A model generated the notes under the pieces. That model saw nothing but the letters and a program-made list of their open reading frames with translations. It did no database searches and was not told the origin of the DNA. A DNA stretch of 64,000 nt from an uncultured Pseudomonadota bacterium (lineage in GTDB: Bacteria; Pseudomonadota; Alphaproteobacteria; RF32; CAG-239), in the NCBI GenBank assembly GCA_902494875.1, contig CABUUO010000002.1, positions 1 through 64,000 of the forward strand. Reading direction: 5' to 3'. Of this stretch, positions 25,505-34,485 are shown piece after piece (the first letter of the stretch is position 1; every line of letters starts with the position of its first letter). The position numbers and the translations under genes were made by a program.

Positions 25505-25586
25505 ATTACACCTCCACAAAAATCGTATATATACTTGTTCTCAGTATATCAAAAAATTCAATTATATTAAACGTGAATCACTCATA

Positions 25587-28019
25587 TCACGCAATATTTA
25601 AATATTTTGTAACAAACTTGTCTTCACCATATTCTTTGATGAGTTCTTCCACCAATAATACATTCTTACGGCCGGAGTTATAAAGCTTCAGATAAACGCC
25701 CAAACCGCTTAAATCCACATCCAGAATGACCGATTCACCGGTAGCCGGCCGCGACAGCAGAATAGCATAAGGAAAATCACGGTAACTGCGGCCGAAAATG
25801 AAGTCGGTTTCACTCTTGGTCAGGTTCCAGTTGGCATAGTCTTCCGGCATACCCTGCGGGTTGCGGAAAAACAGAACGGTCTGACATTGACCGCGAATAA
25901 CCTCGCCGACACCAAGCTTATCAATAATACTCGGCTGTTGAAATGCGCACAGATAAGCCTGACGTTTTTTACGGCCTTCTTGCAAACCGATGATGAAATA
26001 GTCGCGGAACATCGGGTGTTTTAACATCGGTGCGGTTTCATCAATCATAATCAGAGACGGAACGCCGCTGTCACCGGTTTCGGACATAATACGGTGCATG
26101 ATATAGCTGATGACGGCCGGCGCCAGAGTTTCGTCTTCAAAAATATGCGTGAAGTCAAAAGCCATAAAACGTTTGGACTTCAAATCAAGACTGTCGGTAT
26201 CGGCGTTGAAAATATTGCCGTACTGATCGGGATTAACCCATTTGAAAAGTTCACGGCGCATATTTCCGGTCGGAGAAAAGCAGCTTTTATACAAATTTTT
26301 CATAATCCGTTCTTCGGGGCGCAGGTAGTCAAAAGCAGTCGTAACGGCGCGCGCGATTTCTTTTTCGGACTGCGCATCGTCCACCATAGTGATAGCTTTC
26401 ATCCAGCGGCGCAGAAAAGCCCTGTTGTCCGGGGTGTTGGCACAGTCAAAGGGGTTGATGGAAACATTTTTTTCATCTCCGTCAAAGCCGATATAGGCCC
26501 CGCCGATGGAACGGGTAAAGATTTCGGCACCGCGGTGGCGGTCAAAGAAAAATACTTTCAAATCTCGATGACGCATTGCCTGGCCGGCCAGAAAAGTCAG
26601 CAAAGTTGTTTTACCCTGACCAGTAGGACCGATAATGCAACAGTGCGCGACGGCGGCATCTTCGGGAGAAACGTGAAACTGGAAGCGATAAGCCGATCCC
26701 GAAGTGGTACGAAAAACGCTGATGGCGCCCTTGCCCCAGTCACTTTTGCCGAAACCTTCGGAAGGTTTGTCAAAGCAAATTGCCGTTGCTACGACGCGAG
26801 ACAGATAACGATAGGTTCTCGGATACGTTTCATAAGTCGGAAACTGGTTGAAGAACGTAGCCTGCGAAACCCAGCCTTCGCGCACCGGCGTAACGCTGAA
26901 CAGACGGCAGATACGCTGGACTTCGCTTTCTCCAAACTCAATCTCTTCCAGACTTTCGCCGCGCAGAACGATCGAAAGCGCATATTCAGTCAAAGCCTGA
27001 TAATCGGCGTCGCTGTCTTCAATGGAAGCCAACGCTTCAGCATATTGATTGACAACTTCACCGGAAAAACTGGTCATGGCCGCCATACGCTGCTGTTGCA
27101 TTAAAAGTGCGCGCGCATGCGGCTTGAAAATGGGTTTAATGTTATGAACCAGATTAAGTTCACAGTCGATGGCCAGCAGGGATGAAATCATGCCCTCGTC
27201 CATATAGTCGCCGGAAGTGCGAATGCCCATGGTGATTTCATAAACTTCCCGGTTACCGGAGAAAAACTTGATAAGCCCTTCTTCGCCCGTGAAATGAATA
27301 TGATCCGCCGTCAGCATCTGATTAAGCATCGCGCCCTCGGCACCGCGGACTTTCGGGGCAGGCTTGGATATCGGGCTGCAGATTTTGGCATAAACCGAAA
27401 GCGGGCTGTCCGCCGCCGGGCTGTCCTCCGTTTCATAAAGCGTTTTGACGCCGTAGTCGTTCAAAGTGGCCAAAAGAGCCTGCGAAGCATAGTTCAGGTC
27501 TTTCAACGCCTCGGGGCGATCAGGAACCGAAAGCACAATATAGTGCGTGTTGCTGTAAACGCGATCCAGATTTTGCGCCCAAGTCTGCGAAACCTGTTCC
27601 AAAATCTGATTGCCGAAATCGCCGGCATCTTCTTCCAGAGGGATACGTTCGCGCAAAGTGATGACACGGCAGACGACCTGAAGATCCGACATGCCATCAA
27701 TCCATGACTTGCGGGCTTCATACATTGAGAAAACCTTCTCTTCGGTCACAAAAGACAGATCAACGCCTTCCACCTTAAAGACCCTCACCATGGAACCGTT
27801 ATAACATTTAATGGTAATGCCGTCCGACATAATCTTATTGAAAGGCAAAAAGTCCGAAACCCGGGATTCATTTGGCTGAGGCAGAATCAAATGGCCGAAC
27901 TTCGTCGCCCAGAATCCGGCAAAGGCCGCCGCGGAGATGAAACCGATGACAGCAACCAAAACTTCTATATTTGTCAGCCCTTGTACAAAGATGCTGAAAA
28001 AGTCAAAATCACGGGGCAA
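25587..28019 (-). CDS. virB4: VirB4 T4SS ATPase
   Basis: An 810-residue ATPase, the largest energiser of T4SS assembly, at the inner membrane. An N-terminal hydrophobic helix at about 18-42 is followed by the VirB4 N-terminal region and the AAA+ motor, with Walker A IIGPTGQGKTTLLTF near 464-472 and Walker B SLIMIDETAPML. Later motifs are AYLCAFQQPS and TVLFFRNPQG. It starts at a TTG with a GGGAGA ribosome site; the start lies inside the end of virB3 (11-bp overlap), so the two are coupled. Length and motifs agree with VirB4/TrbE. It is the last gene before the coiled-coil array. Confidence 0.96.
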   Translation of the reverse strand: MPRDFDFFSIFVQGLTNIEVLVAVIGFISAAAFAGFWATKFGHLILPQPNESRVSDFLPFNKIMSDGITIKCYNGSMVRVFKVEGVDLSFVTEEKVFSMYEARKSWIDGMSDLQVVCRVITLRERIPLEEDAGDFGNQILEQVSQTWAQNLDRVYSNTHYIVLSVPDRPEALKDLNYASQALLATLNDYGVKTLYETEDSPAADSPLSVYAKICSPISKPAPKVRGAEGAMLNQMLTADHIHFTGEEGLIKFFSGNREVYEITMGIRTSGDYMDEGMISSLLAIDCELNLVHNIKPIFKPHARALLMQQQRMAAMTSFSGEVVNQYAEALASIEDSDADYQALTEYALSIVLRGESLEEIEFGESEVQRICRLFSVTPVREGWVSQATFFNQFPTYETYPRTYRYLSRVVATAICFDKPSEGFGKSDWGKGAISVFRTTSGSAYRFQFHVSPEDAAVAHCCIIGPTGQGKTTLLTFLAGQAMRHRDLKVFFFDRHRGAEIFTRSIGGAYIGFDGDEKNVSINPFDCANTPDNRAFLRRWMKAITMVDDAQSEKEIARAVTTAFDYLRPEERIMKNLYKSCFSPTGNMRRELFKWVNPDQYGNIFNADTDSLDLKSKRFMAFDFTHIFEDETLAPAVISYIMHRIMSETGDSGVPSLIMIDETAPMLKHPMFRDYFIIGLQEGRKKRQAYLCAFQQPSIIDKLGVGEVIRGQCQTVLFFRNPQGMPEDYANWNLTKSETDFIFGRSYRDFPYAILLSRPATGESVILDVDLSGLGVYLKLYNSGRKNVLLVEELIKEYGEDKFVTKYLNIA

Positions 28020-28299
28020 ATTTATCTCCCTTTACCTTATACAGATTAGTGGTCGGCTTACGGGTCTGGCCAAAAGCCTGAATCATCGTGGAAAGATGAG
28101 GCTCCTTGACCCCGAGCGACACGATAAAAACATGAACAATGACAATACTGACCAAGAAAAACAGCGGGTTCATATTAAACACACCTATAGCCATGAACAT
28201 CAGCGGAAACTGCAAGCCGATGTTGAGCAAGACCGGCAAAAAAGGCCCCCACAAAATCTTGGGAGGATTTGCCACTGCTTTTAAGACCATTTCTTTCAT
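28009..28299 (-). CDS. virB3: VirB3-like inner-membrane protein
   Basis: A 96-residue protein with two hydrophobic helices (residues 14-36 and 42-64) near the N-terminus and a soluble end containing KEPHLSTMIQAF, the place and pattern of the conserved VirB3 motif. VirB3 works with VirB4 in the inner-membrane complex. The gene overlaps virB4 by 11 bp. It starts a new stretch after a terminator-like hairpin that separates it from the VirB2 genes. Confidence 0.92.
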   Translation of the reverse strand: MKEMVLKAVANPPKILWGPFLPVLLNIGLQFPLMFMAIGVFNMNPLFFLVSIVIVHVFIVSLGVKEPHLSTMIQAFGQTRKPTTNLYKVKGDKFAP

Positions 28300-28383
28300 A
28301 GTGTCATAACCTCTGAACGGTTTGTTTTTATGATAGACGCCTGTATTTTTTATGCAACAAAAACCTGACTTTTACCACACGGC

Positions 28384-28429
28384 AAAAAAAAATGAGGCAT
28401 ACTTTATAAATAAGTATACCTCGTTTTTT
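28384..28429 (-). terminator. Terminator or attenuator between VirB2 genes and virB3
   Basis: An inverted repeat (GAGGTATACTT with AAGTATGCCTC, one G-T pair) with a seven-base loop is followed on the minus strand by a run of nine T. It lies after the third VirB2-type gene. Partial read-through would give more pilin message than virB3-virB11 message, a common arrangement for pilin genes. That regulatory reading is inference. Confidence 0.8.
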
Positions 28430-28464
28430 ATGAATAATGCGTTAAAATTTAATTTATCATCCGA

Positions 28465-29202
28465 TTAAATACTGCAAGAATTGGTCGGATAAATCCATTG
28501 CCCGCCTTTAGCCTCACATTCCTTCACAGGATCGCTCGTTACCGGCATATTTTTTCCCGCCCACTCGGCAACCGGATTGTTCTCAAACGCGGATATACAG
28601 GTTTTTTTCTCAGAACTCCAAATGGTTCCGGCGGCACAATTTTGTTTTTCATTATCAGGATTATCTACCGGCGCCAAAGGCCCCTGTCCGCCTCCAGAAC
28701 CATCACCCCCACCGCTCGGCTTGTAGCTTTGCAACTCATCGCTGCTGGACTGGCCTCCAGTTCCGGTATTGTCCTTGGCCTCCTGAGAGGACGGATTTTC
28801 TTTGCTGCCCTCGGTCGCTTTATAGCTGCCGTCGGAGTTTAATGTGTCGTTATATATGATCTTATACTGTTCATTATACTTGGCCTTCAGATGTGATTCC
28901 GTGCCTTTGCCCAGATCGGTAAAAGTATCTACAAACAGTCCCATATTGGCAACCAGAAACAGACCGATGGCAATATTGGAAAACCACTTCCAACTGATTT
29001 GATTGAAAATGGCCATCCAGGCAAAGCCCACGAGACCAAAGCCGGCCAGAATAAAGATGACCGGCTTCAGGTTAATCATCAGATCGACAGCGCGTTCATA
29101 TACGGTTACAAGTACATCAGCCGCGGCCGCATTACCGGCGCCGAAACAACAGAAGAACAATGTCAGAAAAAATATTCCAAACAAATTAACAGACTTTATC
29201 AT
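28465..29202 (-). CDS. VirB2-type pilin-like protein with long Gly/Cys-rich extension
   Basis: A 245-residue protein, start supported by GGAGG five bases upstream. Signal peptide ending GNAAAA. Two VirB2-like hydrophobic helices at about 45-65 and 70-95 are joined by NQISWKW, the same short hydrophilic loop as in the other two VirB2 copies. Unlike normal VirB2, about 140 further residues follow: a Ser/Gly/Gln-rich linker and an end with three spaced cysteines (NCAAGTIWSSEKKTC ... CEAKGGQWIYPTNSCSI). It could be a minor pilin or a tip protein. Third VirB2 gene in transcription order and nine bases from the second. Confidence 0.82.
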   Translation of the reverse strand: MIKSVNLFGIFFLTLFFCCFGAGNAAAADVLVTVYERAVDLMINLKPVIFILAGFGLVGFAWMAIFNQISWKWFSNIAIGLFLVANMGLFVDTFTDLGKGTESHLKAKYNEQYKIIYNDTLNSDGSYKATEGSKENPSSQEAKDNTGTGGQSSSDELQSYKPSGGGDGSGGGQGPLAPVDNPDNEKQNCAAGTIWSSEKKTCISAFENNPVAEWAGKNMPVTSDPVKECEAKGGQWIYPTNSCSI

Positions 29203-29211
29203 GGCGCCCTC

Positions 29212-29640
29212 CTATTGCTGGCTTTGGGCATTTGCCTCAATACTGAAACTGCCGTCATCCGCAACAAAGCGGAGAATCTCAGTCGTCAAGGCAATAACCA
29301 TCAGACCGATAATAATCGCTCCCAGCCATTTCCAGTTCAGATTACCAAAAAAACCGCCGACGGCAACGCCGATAATGCCGAAGCCCGCTACGACATAAAC
29401 GATATTGCGCACGCCGACAAATATCTGAGATCCCTTTTGAATGAGATCCGTAAACAAACCTTTTTCCTCGGCATACGCCGGCGCTGCAAATAAGACTGAA
29501 GAAAAGGCCGCGACACAAACCGCCAGCAAAACAAATTTCCTTACCCTTACGCACAGCATCCGATATTCAGACGCCGAAAACCTTGACGCAAAAAAGGCAA
29601 AAAGGAGGGCATAGGTCATATTTAAGATTAAATTTTCCAT
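29212..29640 (-). CDS. virB2: VirB2-type pilin (copy 2)
   Basis: A 142-residue protein with two C-terminal hydrophobic helices separated by GNLNWKW, the same loop as in the other VirB2 copies. The start at 29640 is supported by AAGGAGG about seven bases upstream. This gives a long leader of about 57 residues ending APAYA, in line with the long VirB2 signal peptides of other systems. An internal ATG at 29559 would give a standard signal but has no clear ribosome site. Likely a pilus subunit of the T4SS. Confidence 0.85.
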   Translation of the reverse strand: MENLILNMTYALLFAFFASRFSASEYRMLCVRVRKFVLLAVCVAAFSSVLFAAPAYAEEKGLFTDLIQKGSQIFVGVRNIVYVVAGFGIIGVAVGGFFGNLNWKWLGAIIIGLMVIALTTEILRFVADDGSFSIEANAQSQQ

Positions 29641-29686
29641 AATGCTCCTCCTTTTCGCACTTTATTACTAAATTATTACGGTATTA

Positions 29687-30058
29687 TTAGCCTCTGGTAC
29701 CGTCATAGCTTAAGTCTTTACCGAAAGTATCGGCAAGTTCGCCACCAGCACCGGCACCGGTAGAGTAGTCAACGATAGCACCGGCAGCAGCCAAAATGGC
29801 CAAACCGACGGCCAGCATTGCAAACTTTTTCCAATCCAGTTTACCAAAAATAGCCATAAATGCCAAGGCAACCAAACCAAAACCGCCGACAACGAAGATG
29901 ATGGCCTTTACCGACTTAAATACGGCTACAGCTTTACTTTGCGCCGTACCCATCAGGTCTTGAGCTTTTGCCTGAGCAAAGGCGCTGTCGACCGAACCAA
30001 GCAGCACAACAAGCGTCAGGCAGCAAATGGTCCAGATATTTTTCTTCAAGAATTGCAT
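29687..30058 (-). CDS. virB2: VirB2-type major pilin (copy 1)
   Basis: A 123-residue protein with a signal peptide ending DSAFA, two hydrophobic helices (residues 50-70 and 75-97) joined by GKLDWKKF, and a short Gly-rich end. Size and topology match VirB2, the conjugative pilus subunit. Start supported by AAAGGAG eight bases upstream. It is the first gene of the minus-strand T4SS operon, facing the divergent pilus operon. Confidence 0.9.
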   Translation of the reverse strand: MQFLKKNIWTICCLTLVVLLGSVDSAFAQAKAQDLMGTAQSKAVAVFKSVKAIIFVVGGFGLVALAFMAIFGKLDWKKFAMLAVGLAILAAAGAIVDYSTGAGAGGELADTFGKDLSYDGTRG

Positions 30059-30373
30059 TATCTTTCTCCTTTAATAATTTAGCAAATTTTCTATACTCTT
30101 TCAGAATAACTAATTTTTTTATGTTTTTCCAGCATTATTGCTTATAACGCAAAAGAGTTAACATATTGTTTACACTGCCAAAAATTTCCTGTAACAAAAA
30201 ATTCACAGTTTAACTTTTGTAAATCCACAATTTTTTTGTTTTTCGGTGCTGCTCTTTTTTTCAATCTGTCGCAATAAATTATTTTAAAAGAATCCACAAC
30301 CTGCAGGCATATTTTTATAAGCGCTTGCCAAGAGTCGCATTTTGATTTATCAAGGTTTGTGAGGGGTTTATTT
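30059..30373. promoter_or_regulatory. AT-rich divergent regulatory region between the T4SS and pilus operons
   Basis: This 315-bp stretch holds no gene. On the minus strand a promoter-like pair TTAACT, 16 bp, AATAAT lies near 30134-30161 before the first VirB2 gene. The plus side carries T-rich tracts and ends in the GAGGGG ribosome site of the OmpA-like gene. The two operons start here in opposite directions, so shared control is possible. Individual promoter boxes are weak calls. Confidence 0.45.
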
Positions 30374-32113
30374 ATGGAAAAAGCAGGTTTAAAAACTTTT
30401 GTTTACAGCTTTGTCTTTTCTCTGTTTGCCATTTTTGGGACAAACAGCGTTTATTTGCGTACCCTCACCCCCAAAACCCCAGAAATAAAGATATCCAACA
30501 AAAACATCACCCTTTTTCTCCGGCGCGAAGCGCTGGCTGCGGCAGACGCGGCTCCGGCGCCGGCCAAAAAAATCGTTTTGTCCGTCCTTCCCGAAATCTC
30601 CGAAACCGTTTCGTCTGACACAGATGCTGCCGGAGATGAGATTCCGCTTATGGCCGATAACAAAACGGTCACAGAAGAAAGCGGCGCCCCGGTCTTGACG
30701 GCAACCAACACTATTCCCCTCCAACTGCCAGAAGGCTTTGACGCCTCAAACGCTTCGGAGCCGTCCGGGAACCTGAAGCAGAGCGAAGAACGGCATGAAA
30801 AAATTGCCGTTAATTTTGAAAAAATCATTAAATCGCCGCCTCCGGTTGACGAAGCAGAGCTTCGTTCCGTCCCTGCGCAAACCGCAGTTTCCATTCCGGC
30901 AAAAACAGAAACCGCAGCCTTATCCGAGGAGAAAAATCAAACTGTTTCCGAACCAGAAAAGCCGGTAGAACTGGCGGCATTGGAATACCGGCGGCAGAAC
31001 GCTTCCACACAGAAGGCAGCACCTCAACCCGCCGCCCAAACGGCTTTACTTATTCCCCTGGAAAAGAACCGGGGAATTATCCGCACCGGCAAAAAAGAAA
31101 TAGAAATTGCCGAAAAAGCGCCGTCAAACCAGATTGCGCTAAACGCAGCCAACGTTCCGATCAAGAGCATGATTGAGAGCGACAAGAGCCAAACGACAAA
31201 GAAAGAAGACCCAAAACCCCGGGACAATTGGACCAGTATGGCTGAAAAAAAGGCAAAAGACAACCCCTGGGCCGCTGCCAAAGGCGCCGGCCATCCAAAG
31301 AACAGCATGGTTCTGGAAAGCGAAAGCTATAAAAGCGACAACGACGAAATAAAAAAGGCTCTGGCCGGAAACAACCGAGACACGGACAAAACCGGTAATG
31401 TCGAACTGGCATCCGCCACCGTAAAAAACCTTCTCATTCCGATCCCCGAAGACATTTTGAACGATGAAAACCTCACCCCTCAACTGGTTTCGTCACCCAA
31501 AGAAAAATCTTCGGAGGAAGAGCTTGCCGCCAAAGAAGCTCAGCAGGAAGAAGACAGGCAGCGGCGGTTGGAGGAAAAGACTGCCGAAGACATTCCGTCT
31601 CCGGGCGAAGGAAAGAAATCTCTTCTCAGCAGCATTTCCTCCATTTTTTCAGGAAACAAGGGAAATATGCCGCTGATCGGCGATCAGGTTGAATCGGACG
31701 ACGACCGCAAAGACAGTTTATTTACGGCGTTTCGGCGCAGAAACATGAAAACGCCCAGCAAACAAATTCTTCCGACGGAAATACGCCTTTCTTTTCAGCC
31801 TAACCGAGCCGAAATATCGGGACAAACGCTCAAATGGATAAGGGCTTTTGCCAATAAAACAGTAGAAGAACCCTCGACGGGGCTGGAGATCAGAATAGAC
31901 GGAACCAGCGCCCCGTATCTGCAACAGCGGCGGCTGAACTTGCTGCAAAACATCCTCGGCGGCGAAGGAGTGGACTATGCAAAAGTCAACACCGTTTTCA
32001 CTTCCAGGGAACCGAACTCTTTTATTATCAGAACCATAAGAATCAACAATGCGACGAAAGACGGAAACAGAAATACAAACAGCAGGAGAAACAACCCTTA
32101 CAAGCAATGGTAA
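30374..32113 (+). CDS. Membrane-anchored protein with OmpA-like C-terminal domain
   Basis: About 579 residues from the ATG at 30374, seven bases after GAGGGG; the in-frame GTG at 30359 lies upstream of that site. One hydrophobic helix at residues 8-25 anchors or exports the protein. Residues 60-450 are low-complexity, rich in Ala, Glu, Lys and Pro, and probably extended across the periplasm. The last about 110 residues have the pattern of an OmpA-type peptidoglycan-binding domain (RLSFQPNRAEISGQTLKWIR ... QQRRLNLLQNIL), although the usual Asp/Arg ligands are only partly visible. It leads the pilus operon and could link that machine to the cell wall. Confidence 0.75.
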   Translation: MEKAGLKTFVYSFVFSLFAIFGTNSVYLRTLTPKTPEIKISNKNITLFLRREALAAADAAPAPAKKIVLSVLPEISETVSSDTDAAGDEIPLMADNKTVTEESGAPVLTATNTIPLQLPEGFDASNASEPSGNLKQSEERHEKIAVNFEKIIKSPPPVDEAELRSVPAQTAVSIPAKTETAALSEEKNQTVSEPEKPVELAALEYRRQNASTQKAAPQPAAQTALLIPLEKNRGIIRTGKKEIEIAEKAPSNQIALNAANVPIKSMIESDKSQTTKKEDPKPRDNWTSMAEKKAKDNPWAAAKGAGHPKNSMVLESESYKSDNDEIKKALAGNNRDTDKTGNVELASATVKNLLIPIPEDILNDENLTPQLVSSPKEKSSEEELAAKEAQQEEDRQRRLEEKTAEDIPSPGEGKKSLLSSISSIFSGNKGNMPLIGDQVESDDDRKDSLFTAFRRRNMKTPSKQILPTEIRLSFQPNRAEISGQTLKWIRAFANKTVEEPSTGLEIRIDGTSAPYLQQRRLNLLQNILGGEGVDYAKVNTVFTSREPNSFIIRTIRINNATKDGNRNTNSRRNNPYKQW

Positions 32114-32199
32114 TAAGTTGTTGCTCGCGCTTGATTATTTAATTTTCAGTATGTATGATAGGTAAAAATATGACAAGATTTTGCTTAGGAACCTCAAAA

Positions 32200-32862
32200 A
32201 TGAACAAAAAACAACGATTGTTAGCACAGGCCGCCTGCGTTTTGGCGTTGGCGGGATGCAGCTGCTTCCAAGACTGGGGCAGAACCGAGGAAGTATACTA
32301 TTATGCACCGAATGTCGAAGCAGCCAATCCGACCCCGGCCGAAGCGGCCGGCGCTCCTAATATTCCGACGGCAAACAACGATTTTGTCAATTATACGGAA
32401 GTTGCCGCCGACTATAAAGAATACGGCGAGAGAACGCCCAGAGACCAATTGGTTGTTCAGGGCGGTGCCGGAAGCAACGTATCTTCTTCCATTCCGCCGA
32501 CAATAGAGGAAGAAGTTGCCGATTATGAGGAAGAAATCAACGTCAACGAAGAAAGCACTCCGCAAAACGGCGATGAGAACCTGGTTGAAGACCCGGTAGA
32601 AGATTGGCTTGCAGAAGAAGGCAAAACCCTGAAAACCCTGCTGACCGAATGGAGCGACAAAGCCGGCTGGAGACTGATTTGGAACTCTAACCGCAATTAT
32701 ACATTGACTGCAGGCGCAATGTTCCGCGGACGCTTTGCCGACGTCAGTTCAGCGCTGATCAGAGCTTTTGCAAGGGCGCGGCCGGCTCCGATTGCAACAT
32801 TTTATAAAGGCAACCGCGTATTGGTTGTAGAGACACTGGAGGATGAAAATGCATATGAATAA
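32200..32862 (+). CDS. PilL/TcpQ-like lipoprotein of the type IVb pilus
   Basis: About 220 residues from the ATG at 32200 (AGGA about ten bases upstream), with lipobox LALAGC. A disordered acidic stretch follows to about residue 135. The C-terminal 80 residues fit the TcpQ/PilL C-terminal domain (TLKTLLTEWSDKAGWRLIWN ... TFYKGNRVLVVE). In toxin-coregulated and R64 thin pili this protein helps the secretin assemble in the outer membrane. It overlaps the PilN gene by 14 bp. Confidence 0.85.
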   Translation: MNKKQRLLAQAACVLALAGCSCFQDWGRTEEVYYYAPNVEAANPTPAEAAGAPNIPTANNDFVNYTEVAADYKEYGERTPRDQLVVQGGAGSNVSSSIPPTIEEEVADYEEEINVNEESTPQNGDENLVEDPVEDWLAEEGKTLKTLLTEWSDKAGWRLIWNSNRNYTLTAGAMFRGRFADVSSALIRAFARARPAPIATFYKGNRVLVVETLEDENAYE

Positions 32863-34465
32863 TTATACCAAAGCGGTTTTGGGCTTTTTTGCCGCGGCAG
32901 CCATCGCCTCATGCTCCATGTCAACGCATCTGGACGCCGAAATTGAACGCGAAATCGAAACGGCGACCAAACTGAAAGAAGAATCAAAAGCTCCGGGAAA
33001 GCCGATTGCTGATGATATCGTACGGGTTAAGAACGACATCTGGCTCGGAGACAAATCTCAAGTCGAATATGAAGGCGAACCCCTTCCCAGTTATCTGGAA
33101 GGCAAAGACGGCGTGACGCTTATCAGCAACAGGCCGATTACGCTGTTTGAAATCGGTGACATGATTACCAAAATCACGTCCGTGGGCGTTCGTTATGCTT
33201 CTCATCTTGAGAAAGACATTCGCGACATGGCCAAGGAAAACAAGCCGGATCCGGAAACGATTAATGCGGACTGGACCGAACCCGATAAAATGCTGGTTTC
33301 CTATAAAGGCCCTTTAAGCGGTTTGCTTGACGAAATTGCCACTCGGTTCGGCATCTGGTGGAAGTATGAAAAAGGACAAATTTACTTCTACAAATATGAA
33401 AGCAGGACTTTCGTTCTCTACAGCTTGCCGACAAAACCCTCGCTCAGCGTTTCCATGGGCGGAAGCTCCTCGGGCGAGAGCGGAAACGCGTCAACTACGC
33501 TTACCAGCCAGATTGACGTTGCTTTATGGGACAACATTGAAAAAGCCATTACATCCATGATCAGCGGCGATTCAAAGCTGACAATGGATCCGGCCAACGG
33601 AACGATTTCAGTTTTGGCGACACCGATCGAGGTTAAAAGAATTGCAAAATTCATCAACGAACAAAATGCAAGACTGTCCCGTCAGGTTGCCATCAGCGTA
33701 AAAGTCCTGCAGGTCACGGTTGCCGATTCAGACAAATACGGCCTGGACATTGCCGCGGCGTTTAACGACGGCGTGACCAGCTTGGGCGTAGCCGGCGCAT
33801 CCGGTTCGACCGGCGAAACGACCAATAACCTGCTGATGAGCATAGCCCCCGGCAACTGGAAAGTTGACAGCTTTATTCAGGCGCTGTCTACCAAAAACGA
33901 TACGTCTTTGGTTACCAGCGGTACGGTTACGACGCTGAACAACAAGCCGGCGCCGATCCAGGTCACCAAAAAACAGAACTATATTTCCGAAATTACAAAA
34001 ACAAACTCCGGCAGCAGCGACGGCAGCAGCGACTATGACATTTCAACCACGACAGAAGAAATCGAAACGGGTTTCACGCTTGACGTTCTGCCGAGGATTC
34101 TGGAACACGGACGTTTGATGATGATGTTCAACCTGACTCTGTCAGACCTGATTTCACTGGAGAAGGTTTATCTGACAACCAGCGAAAGCGGCGAAGCAGA
34201 TTCAGGACAATACATTCAGAACCCGATTGTCGAAACCCGCGGCTTTACGCAGGAAGTGGCGATGAAATCCGGTGAATCCCTGATTTTGAGCGGTTATGAA
34301 CGCGTTGAAAGCAAAGCAGACAAAACCGGTGTCGGTTCGGCAGAAAACTCTCTGCTCGGCGGAACGGCCAGCGCTGAAAAAACCAGAAGCATGCTGGTTA
34401 TCATTTTGACGCCGGTGGTTTTGGAATCGCCGCTGACGCCGGAATCCAGAATGAAAACATACTAA
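32849..34465 (+). CDS. pilN: PilN-type lipoprotein secretin of the type IVb pilus
   Basis: About 538 residues from the ATG at 32849, six bases after GGAGG (the ATG at 32843 is too close to it). Lipobox AIASC near residue 22. N-terminal domains (to about 270) are followed by the secretin domain with its usual blocks: LSRQVAISVKVLQVTVADSD, VTTLNNKPAPIQVTKKQNYI, TGFTLDVLPRIL and LVIILTPVVLES. This is the outer-membrane pore through which the pilus emerges. Order with neighbours (PilL, PilN, PilO, PilP, PilQ, PilR, PilS) is that of the plasmid R64 thin pilus. Confidence 0.93.
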   Translation: MHMNNYTKAVLGFFAAAAIASCSMSTHLDAEIEREIETATKLKEESKAPGKPIADDIVRVKNDIWLGDKSQVEYEGEPLPSYLEGKDGVTLISNRPITLFEIGDMITKITSVGVRYASHLEKDIRDMAKENKPDPETINADWTEPDKMLVSYKGPLSGLLDEIATRFGIWWKYEKGQIYFYKYESRTFVLYSLPTKPSLSVSMGGSSSGESGNASTTLTSQIDVALWDNIEKAITSMISGDSKLTMDPANGTISVLATPIEVKRIAKFINEQNARLSRQVAISVKVLQVTVADSDKYGLDIAAAFNDGVTSLGVAGASGSTGETTNNLLMSIAPGNWKVDSFIQALSTKNDTSLVTSGTVTTLNNKPAPIQVTKKQNYISEITKTNSGSSDGSSDYDISTTTEEIETGFTLDVLPRILEHGRLMMMFNLTLSDLISLEKVYLTTSESGEADSGQYIQNPIVETRGFTQEVAMKSGESLILSGYERVESKADKTGVGSAENSLLGGTASAEKTRSMLVIILTPVVLESPLTPESRMKTY

Positions 34466-34485
34466 ACTTGATTTAGGAAAAAGCA

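Noticed and set aside
26094..27104. Plus-strand frame of 336 codons opposite virB4
   Set aside because: Antisense of a well-conserved ATPase; no motif.
3508..30058. Dot/Icm (IVB) secretion system
   Set aside because: The enlarged VirB10 resembles DotG in style, but the VirB3, VirB4, VirB8, VirB9 and VirB11 set is that of a VirB-type (IVA) system.
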